Positions 1-10,857 of a stretch of 64,000 bases of DNA are shown here, in pieces. The stretch's first letter is position 1; every line of letters begins with the position of its first letter. The stretch is from Janthinobacterium sp. J1-1 (GTDB lineage: Bacteria; Pseudomonadota; Gammaproteobacteria; Burkholderiales; Burkholderiaceae_D). Under the pieces are notes generated by a model. The model was not told the DNA's origin, made no database searches, and saw only the letters and a program-made list of their open reading frames with translations. The stretch covers positions 1,054,001 to 1,118,000 of the forward strand of contig NZ_CP132339.1 of NCBI RefSeq assembly GCF_030944405.1, in the 5' to 3' direction. The position numbers and the translations under genes were made by a program.

Positions 1-348
1 GACGAATTGCCCATCCTTTTCATAGCCGAAGGTCAGCGCGCCGCCGATCACCACCGGATCTTCGAACTGGCTGATCTGGTAGCCCTTGGGCGAATCCGGG
101 TAAAAATAGTTCTTGCGCGCGAAGACCGAATGCGGCGCGACGGTGGCGCCCACGGCCAGGCCGAAACGGATGGCGCGGTCGACCGCCTGCTTGTTCATCA
201 CCGGCAGCACGCCCGGCAGCGCCAGGTCGACCGGGCTGGCCTGGGTGTTGGCCTCGGCGCCGTACTTGATCGGCGAACCGCTGAAAATTTTGGAGTCGGT
301 CGTGAGCTGCACGTGGTTCTCAAGACCGATGACGACTTCCCATTGCAT
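1..348 (-). CDS. gatB: Aspartyl/glutamyl-tRNA(Asn/Gln) amidotransferase subunit B, N-terminal part
   Basis: Only the first 116 codons are present; the rest lies beyond the left edge. The protein begins [15 protein letters not shown] and continues with [11 protein letters not shown] and [17 protein letters not shown], the amino-terminal signature of GatB. GatB carries the kinase/tRNA-binding half of the GatCAB complex, which turns misacylated Glu-tRNA(Gln) or Asp-tRNA(Asn) into the amide form in the cytoplasm. It lies 23 bp downstream of gatA on the same strand, so gatC-gatA-gatB form the usual operon. The ATG at 348 is the only sensible start. Confidence 0.96.
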   Translation of the reverse strand, partial: MQWEVVIGLENHVQLTTDSKIFSGSPIKYGAEANTQASPVDLALPGVLPVMNKQAVDRAIRFGLAVGATVAPHSVFARKNYFYPDSPKGYQISQFEDPVVIGGALTFGYEKDGQFV

Positions 349-371
349 AGTGTTCTCGCTTCTTTTTTTAG

Positions 372-1853
372 TTAAACGCCTGGGGCGCGCGTGTGCCAGT
401 CCGTCACCAGCTGGAACTGGTGGGCCACGTTCAGCAGCCGGGCCTCGCCAAAGTAATTGCCGATGATTTGCAGGCCGACCGGGCGCCGGCTGTTTTTCTC
501 GCCGTCGCCGAAGCCGCACGGGACCGACATGCCGGGCAGGCCGGCCAGGCTGGTCGACAGGGTGTAGATGTCGGCCAGGTAGTTCGCCACCGGGTCGTCG
601 GTCTTGTCGCCCAGGTCCCAGGCCACGGTCGGTGCGACCGGTCCCATGATCACGTCGCATACCGCGTTCGGGCCGTTCAATACCGCGTCGAAGTCCTGCG
701 CGATCAGGCGGCGGATCTTTTGCGCCTTCAGGTAGTAGGCGTCGTAGTAACCGTGGCACAGCACATAGGTGCCGACCATGATGCGGCGCTTGACCTCGGC
801 GCCAAAGCCTTCGGCGCGGCTTTTCTTGTACATGTCCTGCAGGTCCTTGTAGGCGCTGGCACGGTGGCCGTAGCGCACGCCGTCATAGCGCGACAGGTTG
901 GACGAGGCTTCGGCCGGCGCGATCATGTAGTAGGCGGGAATCGACAGCGCCGTGTTCGGCAGCGAGATATCGACCAGGGTGGCGCCCAGTTGCTCGTATT
1001 GCGCCAGCGCGCCGCGCACGGCCGCTTCCACGTCCTTGGCCAGGCCGTCGCCGAAGTATTCGCGCGGCACGCCGATGCGCAAACCTGTGAGGGGTTGATC
1101 CAGGCTGCGCGTAAAGTCTTCGGCCACGCCGCCCTGTTCCGGCGTCAGGCTGGTCGAATCGCGCTCGTCGAAACCGGCGATCACGTTCAGCAGCAGCGCG
1201 CAGTCTTCGGCGGTTTTCGCCATCGGGCCGCCCTGGTCCAGCGAGGAGGCAAACGCGATCATGCCGAAGCGCGACACGCGGCCATAGGTGGGCTTGATGC
1301 CGGTGATGCCGCAAAAAGCGGCCGGCTGGCGGATCGAGCCGCCCGTATCGGTGCCGGTGGCGGCCGGCGTCAGGCGCGCGGCGACGGCGGCGGCCGACCC
1401 GCCGGACGAGCCGCCCGGTACGGCAGTCGCGTCCCACGGATTCTTCACGGCGCCGAAGGCCGAGTTCTCATTGCCGGAACCCATGGCGAATTCGTCGCAG
1501 TTGACCTTGCCCAGGCTGACCATGCCGGCCGCCAGGCATTTTTCCACCACCGTGGCGTCAAACGGGCTGACGTAGTCGGCCAGCATTTTCGAGCCGGCCG
1601 TGGTGCGCCAGCCTTTGGTGACAAACAAGTCCTTGTGCGCGATCGGCACGCCGGTCAGGGCGGTGGCGGTGCCGGCGGCGATGCGCGCGTCGGCCGCTTC
1701 GGCCTGTGCCAGGGTCAGCGCACGGTCGACGTGCAAAAAGGCGTTCGAGCCGTCGGCTTCGATGCGGTCGAGGAAATGCGTCGCCAGTGCCACGGCGGAA
1801 ATTTCCTTGTTCTGCAAGAGCGCGGACAGCTGTTTGATGGATTTTGTATGCAT
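372..1853 (-). CDS. gatA: Glutamyl-tRNA(Gln) amidotransferase subunit A
   Basis: The 493-residue length is normal for GatA. It is the glutaminase subunit that releases ammonia for GatB. The amidase-signature catalytic Lys is visible in [10 protein letters not shown] (Lys about residue 74), and the Ser-rich [11 protein letters not shown] loop and [13 protein letters not shown] segment supply the cis- and nucleophilic serines of the Ser-cisSer-Lys triad. The gene lies between gatC (54 bp upstream) and gatB (23 bp downstream), all transcribed leftward. No frame damage is seen. Confidence 0.98.
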   Translation of the reverse strand: MHTKSIKQLSALLQNKEISAVALATHFLDRIEADGSNAFLHVDRALTLAQAEAADARIAAGTATALTGVPIAHKDLFVTKGWRTTAGSKMLADYVSPFDATVVEKCLAAGMVSLGKVNCDEFAMGSGNENSAFGAVKNPWDATAVPGGSSGGSAAAVAARLTPAATGTDTGGSIRQPAAFCGITGIKPTYGRVSRFGMIAFASSLDQGGPMAKTAEDCALLLNVIAGFDERDSTSLTPEQGGVAEDFTRSLDQPLTGLRIGVPREYFGDGLAKDVEAAVRGALAQYEQLGATLVDISLPNTALSIPAYYMIAPAEASSNLSRYDGVRYGHRASAYKDLQDMYKKSRAEGFGAEVKRRIMVGTYVLCHGYYDAYYLKAQKIRRLIAQDFDAVLNGPNAVCDVIMGPVAPTVAWDLGDKTDDPVANYLADIYTLSTSLAGLPGMSVPCGFGDGEKNSRRPVGLQIIGNYFGEARLLNVAHQFQLVTDWHTRAPGV

Positions 1854-1907
1854 GGCGTTTCTATTCTGATATTCGACAGGAGGACAGGGCGCAGTGGTCG
1901 CCGATGA

Positions 1908-2210
1908 TTATTCGATCACTTTGGGCACCAGGTACAGGCCATCCTGGACTTTCGGCGCCATCGCCTGGTAGTCGTCGCGGTGGTTGGTTTCGGTGGCCTG
2001 GTCTTCGCGCAGGCGCAGCGCGATATTGTCCATATGGGCGGCCAGCGGGTGGCTCAGCGGCGCCACGCCGTCGGTATTGACGGCCTGCATTTGTTCTGCC
2101 AGCGCAAAAATTTTGTTCAATTGTTCCAGTGACGTGGCGGCCTGGTCGTCGGCCATGTCAAGTTGTGCCAAATGGGCAATGCGTTTTACATCGGAGAGTG
2201 TCAGGGACAT
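1908..2210 (-). CDS. gatC: Glutamyl-tRNA(Gln) amidotransferase subunit C
   Basis: The 100-residue small subunit stabilises GatA and links it to GatB. The start [19 protein letters not shown] at 2210 was chosen because GatC proteins begin with this segment (here [10 protein letters not shown]); the open frame extends about 49 codons further upstream but that part looks unrelated. The C-terminal region has the family's 'LREDxATExNHRDDYQ...[16 protein letters not shown]' pattern. It is the first gene of the leftward gatCAB operon, diverging from mreB. Confidence 0.95.
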   Translation of the reverse strand: MSLTLSDVKRIAHLAQLDMADDQAATSLEQLNKIFALAEQMQAVNTDGVAPLSHPLAAHMDNIALRLREDQATETNHRDDYQAMAPKVQDGLYLVPKVIE

Positions 2211-3605
<1,395 letters not shown>

Positions 3606-3711
3606 TCGGATCAACGGGCCGGAAAGCGGGTTTCCGGCGTTGGTTTTGGCGCCGGCGTGAGGCCGGGGCCCGCACGTTGGCGCACTGCGCCTGGCCTGAT
3701 TATTGGAAGTC

Positions 3712-4743
3712 ATGGAATACAGTCCTCCGCCACTTTTCAAACAGGGCGCCTCCGCCCGCGTCAAGATGATGGTGTTCGCCGGCATTTCGATCGCCTTGCT
3801 GCTGGTCGATTCGCGCATGCATGCGCTGACCGCCGTGCGCCAGGCGGTCGGCACCGTGCTGTATCCGGTGCAGATGGCGGCGCTGGTGCCGCGCGACGTG
3901 GCGCTCGGTGTCGGCACGTATTTTTCCTCGCTGTCGGCGCTGGAAAAACAGGTGCGCGACCTCAAGCACGAACAGATCGCCTCGGCGCAGATCCTGCAGC
4001 AGGCGCAGCTCAATATCGTGGAAAACAACCATCTGCGCAAGTTGATGGAAGCGCGCGAGCGCGTGCCGGTGAAATCCATGCTGGCCGAAATCCTGTACGA
4101 CACGCGCGATTCGGCCACCCGCAAGATCGTGCTCGACCGCGGCATCCAGCATGGCGTGGAACTGGGCCGGCCCGTGATCGACAACCTGGGCGTGGTCGGC
4201 CAGGTCACGCGCGTGTTTCCGTTTACCTCGGAAGTGACCCTGCTGACCGATGAAGAGCAGGCGATTCCCGTGCAGCTGCTGCGCAACGGCGTGCGCAGCG
4301 TGGCCTATGGCCGCGGCAAGTCCGGCACCATGGAATTGCGCTTCACGGAGCCGACCGCCGACATCCAGATCGGCGATATCGTGATTACGTCGGGCCTGGA
4401 CGGCCTGTACCCGGCCGGCCTGGCCGTGGCGCGCGTGACCCTGGTCGAGCGCAATGCGCATGGTCCGTTCGGCCGCGTGGTGTGCCAGCCGCTGGCTGGC
4501 ATCGAGCGCAACACGCAGCTGCTGATATTGACCAGCTCGCCCGATATTCCGCCGCGTCCACCGGTCGAAGAAATCAAGGTCGGCCGCAAGATCGCCGGCA
4601 AGATGGCGCCGATCAAGGATACGGCCAAGCCGGCCACCCCTACGCCGGCTGCTGGCGCACCCGCCGCTACGCCCGCTGCGGCGCCGGCCGCCAAGCCGCC
4701 TGCCGCCGCCCCTGCCAACCCGACCACCGAGGCGACACGATGA
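3712..4743 (+). CDS. mreC: Rod shape-determining protein MreC
   Basis: A 343-residue bitopic inner-membrane protein bridging MreB/RodA/PBP2. It has a short cytoplasmic N-terminus starting MEYSPPPLFKQG, one membrane segment around residues 20-38, a coiled coil about 70-105 and the paired beta-barrel MreC domain. The C-terminus is an unusually Ala/Pro-rich tail (about the last 45 residues), as in other Oxalobacteraceae. A TTG at 3703 could add three residues (MEV); the ATG at 3712 was preferred. The stop overlaps the mreD start. Confidence 0.95.
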   Translation: MEYSPPPLFKQGASARVKMMVFAGISIALLLVDSRMHALTAVRQAVGTVLYPVQMAALVPRDVALGVGTYFSSLSALEKQVRDLKHEQIASAQILQQAQLNIVENNHLRKLMEARERVPVKSMLAEILYDTRDSATRKIVLDRGIQHGVELGRPVIDNLGVVGQVTRVFPFTSEVTLLTDEEQAIPVQLLRNGVRSVAYGRGKSGTMELRFTEPTADIQIGDIVITSGLDGLYPAGLAVARVTLVERNAHGPFGRVVCQPLAGIERNTQLLILTSSPDIPPRPPVEEIKVGRKIAGKMAPIKDTAKPATPTPAAGAPAATPAAAPAAKPPAAAPANPTTEATR

Positions 4744-5252
4744 ACCGCCCGCATTACATCCTGCTGCCGGTCAGCCCCCTGTTCATCGGCTTTTCGCTGC
4801 TGTGCGCGTTCCTGCTGAACCTGCTGCCCTGGGGCCATTTCGTCGGCGTGCCCGATTTTGTCGCGCTGGTGCTGGTGTTCTGGGGCATCCACCAGCCGCG
4901 CAAGGTCGGCATCGGCGTGGCCTTTTTCATGGGCCTGATGATGGACGTGCACGATTCGACCCTGCTGGGCGAAAATGCGCTGGCCTATACCTTGCTGTCC
5001 TATTTCGCCATCATGATGCACCGCCGCGTGCTGTGGTTCCCGATCATGACGCAGGCGCTGCATGTGCTGCCGCTGCTGCTGCTGACACAGGCGCTGCAAC
5101 TGGTGACGCGGCTGATCGTGTCGGGCCGCTTTCCTGGCTGGCTCAATTTCATCGAGAGCTTTATCGCCGTGATCCTGTGGCCAATCATTACCTGGATGCT
5201 GCTGGCGCCACAGCGCCGCGCCGTGGACCGCGACCATAACCGGCCGATCTGA
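4740..5252 (+). CDS. mreD: Rod shape-determining protein MreD
   Basis: A 170-residue polytopic membrane protein with about five hydrophobic segments, beginning MNRPHYILLPVSPLF. The ATG overlaps the mreC stop (ATGA at 4740-4743), which indicates translational coupling. The WGxHQPRKVGIG...FFMGLMMDVHDSTLLGENA region is the typical MreD loop-helix. It works with MreC and MreB in the elongasome. mrdA starts 12 bp downstream. Confidence 0.95.
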   Translation: MNRPHYILLPVSPLFIGFSLLCAFLLNLLPWGHFVGVPDFVALVLVFWGIHQPRKVGIGVAFFMGLMMDVHDSTLLGENALAYTLLSYFAIMMHRRVLWFPIMTQALHVLPLLLLTQALQLVTRLIVSGRFPGWLNFIESFIAVILWPIITWMLLAPQRRAVDRDHNRPI

Positions 5253-5264
5253 CCTTGACCCGCG

Positions 5265-7232
5265 ATGACCGAACTTAAAAACACCGAGCGCGAACTGCAT
5301 TTCTTCCGGCTGCGCCTGACGATACTGGGCGCGCTGGTCTTTGTCTGCTTTTCGCTGCTGCTGGCGCGCTTTATCTGGCTGCAGGTGATCAAGCATGAAG
5401 ACTATGCCACCAAGGCCGAGGACAACCGCATCGCGCTGGTGCCCATCGTGCCCACGCGCGGCCTGATCCTGGACCGCAACGGCGTGGTCCTGGCGCGCAA
5501 TTATTCGGCGTTTACGCTGGAAATCACGCCGTCCAAGCTGAGCGCCAGTCTGGATTCGGTGATCGATGAACTGGGCACCCTGGTCCAGATCGACATCAAG
5601 GACCGCCGCCGCTTCAAGAAACTGCTGGAAGAATCGAAAAATTTCGTCAGCGTGCCGCTGCGCACCCGCCTGACCGACGAGGAAGTGGCGCGCTTCTCGG
5701 CGCAGCGCTTCCGCTTTCCCGGCGTCGAGGTGCAGGCGCGCCTGTTCCGCCAGTATCCGATGGGCGAAGTGGCTTCGCACGTGGTGGGCTTTATCGGCCG
5801 CATCAACCGCAATGAATCGAAGGCGCTGGAAGAGGGCGACGACGCCGCCAACTACAACGGCACCGACCACATCGGCAAAGAGGGCCTGGAAAAAAGCTAC
5901 GAAAAGCAGCTGCACGGCACCACCGGCTATGAAGAGGTGGAAGTGTCGGCCGGCGGGCGCGCCATGCGCACCCTGTCGCGCACGGCGGCCGTACCCGGCA
6001 ATAACCTGGTCCTGTCGATCGACATCGAGCTGCAAAAAGTGATGGAAGAGGCCTTCGGCGAATGGCGCGGCGCGGCCGTGGCGATCGACCCGGCCACCGG
6101 TGATATCCTGGCGTATGTCTCCAAGCCCGGCTACGACCCGAACCTGTTCGTCGATGGCATCGACCAGCAAAGCTGGAACGAACTCAATACCTCGCTGGAC
6201 CGGCCGATGGTCAACCGGCCATTGTCCGGCACCTATGCGCCCGGTTCCACCTTCAAGCCCTTCATGGCGCTGGCGGCGCTGGAACTGGGCAAGCGCACGC
6301 CCAGCCAGGCTATCTCCGACCCCGGTTTCTTCATGCTGGGCGGCCATATGTTCAGGGACGACAAGGTCGGCGGCCACGGCACGGTCGACATGCACAAGTC
6401 GATTGTCGTCTCTTGCAACACCTATTATTACCAGCTGGGCCGCGACATGGGTATCGACGCCATCCACGACTTCATGAAGCCGTTCGGTTTCGGCCAGCTG
6501 ACCGGCATCGACCTGAATAACGAAAAGACCGGCGTGCTGCCCTCGACGGAATGGAAGCGCAACCGTTTCAAGACGGCGCAGCAAAAGAAATGGGTGGGCG
6601 GCGACACGATTTCGGTCAGCAACGGCTCCGGCTACAACTCCTACACCCCGCTGCAGATCGCCCACGCGACGGCCACCCTGGCCAATAACGGCGTGGTGAT
6701 GAAGCCGCACTTGGTCAAGATCATCGAAGACGCCGCCACCCGTGCGCGTACCCTGACGGTGCCCAAGGAAAGCTACCGCATCCCTTTGAAGCAGGAAAAC
6801 ATCGACACCATCAAGCGCGCCATGGTCGGCGTGACCAGCGAAGCGGGCGGCACGGCCGCGCGCATCTTCACCGGCGTGCAATACACGGTGGGCGGCAAGA
6901 CCGGTACGGCGCAGGTGGTGGGTATCAAGAAAAACGAGAAGTACAATGCCAAGCTGCTGGCCGAACGGCTGCGCGACAACGCCTTGTTTACCGCCTTTGC
7001 GCCGGCCGACAAGCCGCGCATCGCGATGGCCATCGTGGTGGAAAACGCCGGCTTTGGCGCCGGCGTGGCCGCACCGATCGCGCGCAAGGCGCTCGATTAC
7101 TACTTGCTGGGCAAGCGTCCGGGCGAAAAGGACCGCGACACCACCAAGGTGCCGAAGGAAGACGTCGACGAAGTGCGCACCCTCGAAGAAATCACCGACG
7201 AGCAGGCCGGCGCGCCGCCTGCGACGCAATAA
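5265..7232 (+). CDS. mrdA: Penicillin-binding protein 2 (elongasome transpeptidase)
   Basis: A 655-residue class B PBP cross-linking peptidoglycan during elongation in the periplasm. It has an N-terminal cytoplasmic tail, a membrane anchor about residues 20-40 and the PBP dimer domain. The transpeptidase domain has the nucleophile in GSTFKP (Ser about residue 328), SCNTYYY (SxN motif) and GGKTGTAQ (KTG motif, about 545). The length is normal for MrdA. It is followed after 8 bp by its partner glycosyltransferase mrdB/rodA. Confidence 0.97.
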   Translation: MTELKNTERELHFFRLRLTILGALVFVCFSLLLARFIWLQVIKHEDYATKAEDNRIALVPIVPTRGLILDRNGVVLARNYSAFTLEITPSKLSASLDSVIDELGTLVQIDIKDRRRFKKLLEESKNFVSVPLRTRLTDEEVARFSAQRFRFPGVEVQARLFRQYPMGEVASHVVGFIGRINRNESKALEEGDDAANYNGTDHIGKEGLEKSYEKQLHGTTGYEEVEVSAGGRAMRTLSRTAAVPGNNLVLSIDIELQKVMEEAFGEWRGAAVAIDPATGDILAYVSKPGYDPNLFVDGIDQQSWNELNTSLDRPMVNRPLSGTYAPGSTFKPFMALAALELGKRTPSQAISDPGFFMLGGHMFRDDKVGGHGTVDMHKSIVVSCNTYYYQLGRDMGIDAIHDFMKPFGFGQLTGIDLNNEKTGVLPSTEWKRNRFKTAQQKKWVGGDTISVSNGSGYNSYTPLQIAHATATLANNGVVMKPHLVKIIEDAATRARTLTVPKESYRIPLKQENIDTIKRAMVGVTSEAGGTAARIFTGVQYTVGGKTGTAQVVGIKKNEKYNAKLLAERLRDNALFTAFAPADKPRIAMAIVVENAGFGAGVAAPIARKALDYYLLGKRPGEKDRDTTKVPKEDVDEVRTLEEITDEQAGAPPATQ

Positions 7233-7240
7233 GGAAATGC

Positions 7241-8356
7241 ATGTCCATTAACGAAAGGCGCTCGCTGTGGCGGCGCGCCAAACCCTATCTGGCGGTATTC
7301 GATCCGCCGCTGATGCTGATCATCCTGATGCTGCTGGCCACCAGTTTGCTGACCCTGGCGTCGGCCAGCCTCGGTATCCCCGGCAAGATCGAAGACCACC
7401 TGCGCAATATCGTGCTGTGCTTTTTCGTGATGTGGCTGACGGCCAACGTGACGCCGCAGATGATGATGCGCATCGCCGTGCCCGCGTATACGATCGCGGT
7501 ACTGCTCCTGATTGCGGTGGCGCTGTTCGGCACCATCAAGCTGGGCGCGCGGCGCTGGCTGCATATCGGCGTGATCGATATCCAGCCGTCGGAATTTTTG
7601 AAGATCGCCGCGCCGCTGATGCTGGCCTGGTTCTTCCAGCACAATGCGGGTTCGCTGCGCTGGCAGTCGTTCGCGATTGCCGCCGTGCTGCTGCTGGCGC
7701 CCGTCTACCTGATCGCGCGCCAGCCCGACCTGGGTACGTCGCTGCTGGTGGTGGCGGCCGGCTTTACGGTGATTTTCCTGGCCGGCCTGCCGTGGCGGAT
7801 CATGCTGGGGCTGGCGATTGCCATCAGCTGCTACCTGCCGATCGCCTGGTCGCACCTGCATGACTACCAGCGCGACCGCGTGATGATGCTGATCGACCCC
7901 ACCAAGGACCCGTTGGGCAAGGGCTTTCACATCATCCAGTCCATCATCGCCATCGGCTCGGGCGGCATGACGGGCAAGGGCTGGACGCATGGCACCCAGG
8001 CCCACTTGGAGTTCGTGCCGGAACGCACCACCGATTTCATCTTCGCCGTGTATTCCGAAGAATTCGGCCTGGCCGGCAACCTGGTCCTGATGCTGATGTA
8101 TTTGCTGCTGGTGGGCCGCGGCCTGATGATCGCCGCCAATGCCCCCAGTTTTTTCACTCGCCTGCTGGCAGGAGCGATTACCATGATTTTCTTTACTTAC
8201 GCCTTCGTCAACATGGGCATGGTCAGTGGCATCCTGCCGGTGGTCGGCGTGCCCCTGCCTTTCCTCAGCTATGGCGGCACCGCCCTGATCACGCTGGGCG
8301 TGGCCACCGGCATCCTGATGAGCATACAGCGCCACCGCAAGCTGGTGCAGACCTGA
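7241..8356 (+). CDS. mrdB: Peptidoglycan glycosyltransferase RodA
   Basis: A 371-residue SEDS-family membrane protein that polymerises lipid II with PBP2. About ten hydrophobic helices are visible. Family motifs include ARRWLHIG, QPSEFLKIAAPLML, ARQPDLGTSLLV (with the conserved Asp), QSIIAIGSGGMTGKG, ERTTDFIFAVYSEEFG and VPLPFLSYGGTALI. It overlaps rlpA by one base (TGATG at 8354-8358). Confidence 0.97.
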   Translation: MSINERRSLWRRAKPYLAVFDPPLMLIILMLLATSLLTLASASLGIPGKIEDHLRNIVLCFFVMWLTANVTPQMMMRIAVPAYTIAVLLLIAVALFGTIKLGARRWLHIGVIDIQPSEFLKIAAPLMLAWFFQHNAGSLRWQSFAIAAVLLLAPVYLIARQPDLGTSLLVVAAGFTVIFLAGLPWRIMLGLAIAISCYLPIAWSHLHDYQRDRVMMLIDPTKDPLGKGFHIIQSIIAIGSGGMTGKGWTHGTQAHLEFVPERTTDFIFAVYSEEFGLAGNLVLMLMYLLLVGRGLMIAANAPSFFTRLLAGAITMIFFTYAFVNMGMVSGILPVVGVPLPFLSYGGTALITLGVATGILMSIQRHRKLVQT

Positions 8357-9402
8357 TGCGCGCGCCCCTCGACACCATCTGCGCCCGTGGCCTCGGTTTG
8401 GCCGTCCTGCTGACCCTGGCCGCCTGCGGCACGGCGCCGCAAAAGCCGGACAATGTCAGCATGCCGCGCGCTGGCAAGGTCAAGATTCCCGTGCGCCAGG
8501 ACCCGACCCTGCCGGCCTTGCCGGCCGCCGGTTCCGGCCGTGGCGGCTATTACAAGGATGACGGCCCGGGCGACAATCCTCCCGCCAACCTGCGCGACGT
8601 GCCCGATGCGGAATTGCGCAACGAACCGTATTCGACGCGCTCGAACCGTCCCTACGTCGTGTTCGGCAAGACGTATACGCCGATCACCGACAACGAACCG
8701 TTTACGCAGCGCGGCACGGGCACCTGGTATGGCAAGAAATTCCATGGCCAGCGCACCTCGTCGGGCGAAATCTACGATATGTACAAGATGACGGCGGCCC
8801 ATCCGACCCTGCCGATTCCGTCGTATGCGCGCGTGACCAGCATCGACAGCGGCGAACAGGTGATCGTGCGCATCAACGACCGCGGACCGTTCCACGCCAC
8901 GCGCGTGATCGACGTGTCGTACACGGCCGCGCTGAAACTGGGCTTTTTGCGCAAGGGCAGCCACCAGGTGGTGGTCGAGCGGCTGCTGCCGGCCGAGATC
9001 GACGCCATCCTGGCCGCCCGCGTGGCGCCGAAACCGGTGCCGTCGGTGGTGGCCAGGTCGATCGAGACCCCTGACGACAGCGAACCGGAAATGGGCACCG
9101 TGGTGCAGCCGGAAATCACCGCGCTGTCAGCGGTCGACGCGACCGTGGCGGCGCCCGCGCCCAGCGCGCTGGCCATCGGTTTTTATCTGCAGCTGGGCGC
9201 CTATTCGCGTGCGGACAATGCGGAGGCGGGCCGCGCGCAGCTGGTTCCGTATGAAACCACGCTCGGTACCTTGGGCGTGGTGCAGGCAGGTTCCCTGTTC
9301 CGCCTGTACGGCGGCCCCTTCACCAGCCGCGCCGATGCGGCGCGCGCGGCGGCCAGCCTGCCGGCATCGGCCGGCGTCAAGCCGATCGTGATCGAACGCT
9401 AG
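8356..9402 (+). CDS. rlpA: Septal ring lytic transglycosylase/lipoprotein RlpA with SPOR domain
   Basis: A 348-residue lipoprotein. The signal peptide ends in the lipobox LAAC (Cys about residue 24). A double-psi beta-barrel domain (about 110-215; GTGTWYGKKFHGQRTSSGE, RINDRGPFHATRVIDVS) holds the catalytic Asp/His region, and a C-terminal SPOR domain (about 270-348) binds denuded glycan at the septum. As last gene of the mre-rod operon it fits the conserved rodA-rlpA pairing. No damage seen. Confidence 0.93.
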   Translation: MRAPLDTICARGLGLAVLLTLAACGTAPQKPDNVSMPRAGKVKIPVRQDPTLPALPAAGSGRGGYYKDDGPGDNPPANLRDVPDAELRNEPYSTRSNRPYVVFGKTYTPITDNEPFTQRGTGTWYGKKFHGQRTSSGEIYDMYKMTAAHPTLPIPSYARVTSIDSGEQVIVRINDRGPFHATRVIDVSYTAALKLGFLRKGSHQVVVERLLPAEIDAILAARVAPKPVPSVVARSIETPDDSEPEMGTVVQPEITALSAVDATVAAPAPSALAIGFYLQLGAYSRADNAEAGRAQLVPYETTLGTLGVVQAGSLFRLYGGPFTSRADAARAAASLPASAGVKPIVIER

Positions 9403-9405
9403 GTT

Positions 9406-10113
9406 TTACTTGCAGCTGCGCAGTTCCTGCTCGTCGAACTGTTTCGTGATCTCGGCCAGCCGCGAACGCGTGGCCGCGTCGAGGTTGCGGAACTGGTAGG
9501 CGAGCTGCTTGCTGGAGCTGTAGCGCGGCGCCACGCGGGCGCTGTGCACGCCCTGTTTCTGCAGCGAGGCCAGATGGCTTTGCGCGCTGGTTTCCGACTT
9601 GAAGACGCCCAGCGAAATGCCCCAGCGCTGCGGGCTGCCTTCTCCCATGATGAAGTAATTCGTCACGCCCAGCTGCTTGAGTTCACCGGCCTTGCGGTCG
9701 GCGCCTTCCTTGCTGCCCTGCGGCGGAATGAACACCATATAACTGGAAATATCCTGGCCAGCCACGTTGCGGCGCGACTGGCGCTCGCCCAGCTCCAAAG
9801 GTTCGAGCCTGGCTTCGAACTTGCGCGCGTCCGCCAGCACGAAGTTGCCCACTTCGGTGCAGGCGAACACCTGCGGCGCAGCGGCTGGGGCCGGCACCGG
9901 TACTGGCGCAGTTGTGGCCGCCGCCGGTGTTGCCGCTTCGGCTGGCGCGGTCGCCTGGGCTTGCGTCAGCAGGGTGATTTTTTCGGCGTGCAGCTGGTTT
10001 TTCAGGCGCGCCGGTTCACGCGTTTCGGTGCGAAAGCTGCCCAGGTAGCCCTGGCCGATGGCCAGTACCAGCAGATTGATGGCGGCCAGCAGCCAGAAGA
10101 CGAATTTCAGCAT
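9406..10113 (-). CDS. SPOR-domain membrane protein
   Basis: A 235-residue protein starting MLKFVFWLLAAINLLVLAIGQ, a single N-terminal membrane anchor. An Ala/Pro/Thr-rich linker (about 55-80) follows, then a region with several cysteines, then a SPOR-like peptidoglycan-binding domain (GxxNYFIMGEG...WGISLGVFKSETSAQSHL...). It overlaps coaX by 7 bp, so it is the last gene of an operon running from the SDR gene through birA and coaX. It is probably envelope-associated; its exact role is unknown. It ends 3 bp from rlpA's stop, convergent with it. Confidence 0.85.
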   Translation of the reverse strand: MLKFVFWLLAAINLLVLAIGQGYLGSFRTETREPARLKNQLHAEKITLLTQAQATAPAEAATPAAATTAPVPVPAPAAAPQVFACTEVGNFVLADARKFEARLEPLELGERQSRRNVAGQDISSYMVFIPPQGSKEGADRKAGELKQLGVTNYFIMGEGSPQRWGISLGVFKSETSAQSHLASLQKQGVHSARVAPRYSSSKQLAYQFRNLDAATRSRLAEITKQFDEQELRSCK

Positions 10114-10853
10114 GGTTGTGTTCCTTGCGCACGGTTTGCGCTGGCCGCCGTCTGCAGGCCGAGCATGACGATATTGTCCACCAGTTGAAACGGCAATGCC
10201 AGCGCTGGGGCGATGCGTGGCGCGGCGCCGCCCGACAGCAGACAGGCTTGCGCGCCATGCATGCGCACGGCGCGCTCGATGGCGCCCGTTTGCGCCGCCA
10301 GGCAGCCGGAAAGAATCGCGTCGTCGGTATTGTCGGCAAAACCGGCCGGCAGCGGGGCCATATCGGCAATCTGCGGCAGCTGCGCCGTATTGCGCGCCAG
10401 CGAACTGGCCATCAGGCCCAGTCCCGGCAATATCATGCCGCCCAAAAACACGCCCTCGGCGGTGAGGGCGTCGATGGTGGTGGCGGTGCCGCAATTGGCG
10501 ACGATCACGGCTTGATCCGGCGCCAGCGCGCGCGCGCCGATGGCGGCGGCAAAGCGGTCGCAACCGAGCTGGGCCGGGTTGCGGTAGCCGTTGCTCACGC
10601 CGGCCAGCTGCGGCAGCGAGACAAAATCACGCGGCGCGACTGGCAGCATGGCGCGCAGGCGTGCGGCGATGGCGGCACCCGCCACATTCGACAGCAGCGC
10701 CCCGGTGATCGGCAGTGGCGCCCACTGAGCGCCCAGGGTATCGAGCTGCGCATGCGCCACCGCGCCGCTGGCCAGCCAGCCGCCCAGCGGCGCATCGGGC
10801 GCCACCAGTACCCATTTGATGCGCGTATTGCCCGCGTCGATCAGCAGTAGCAT
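10107..10853 (-). CDS. coaX: Type III pantothenate kinase
   Basis: A 248-residue ASKHA-fold kinase catalysing the first step of coenzyme A synthesis. It begins MLLLIDAGNTRIKWVL, the phosphate-binding DxGNTxxK motif, followed by the pantothenate-site segment around GCDRFAAAIGAR and the second phosphate motif NCGTATTIDAL. It lies 4 bp after birA, the usual betaproteobacterial birA-coaX pair, and overlaps the following SPOR gene. Confidence 0.95.
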   Translation of the reverse strand: MLLLIDAGNTRIKWVLVAPDAPLGGWLASGAVAHAQLDTLGAQWAPLPITGALLSNVAGAAIAARLRAMLPVAPRDFVSLPQLAGVSNGYRNPAQLGCDRFAAAIGARALAPDQAVIVANCGTATTIDALTAEGVFLGGMILPGLGLMASSLARNTAQLPQIADMAPLPAGFADNTDDAILSGCLAAQTGAIERAVRMHGAQACLLSGGAAPRIAPALALPFQLVDNIVMLGLQTAASANRAQGTQPC

Positions 10854-10857
10854 GCGC

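Noticed and set aside
4305..7229. A 974-codon minus-strand open frame opposite mreC-mrdA
   Set aside because: It lies fully antisense to clear mreCD-mrdA genes. Such long antisense frames are common in GC-rich DNA, and it has no domain-like sequence.
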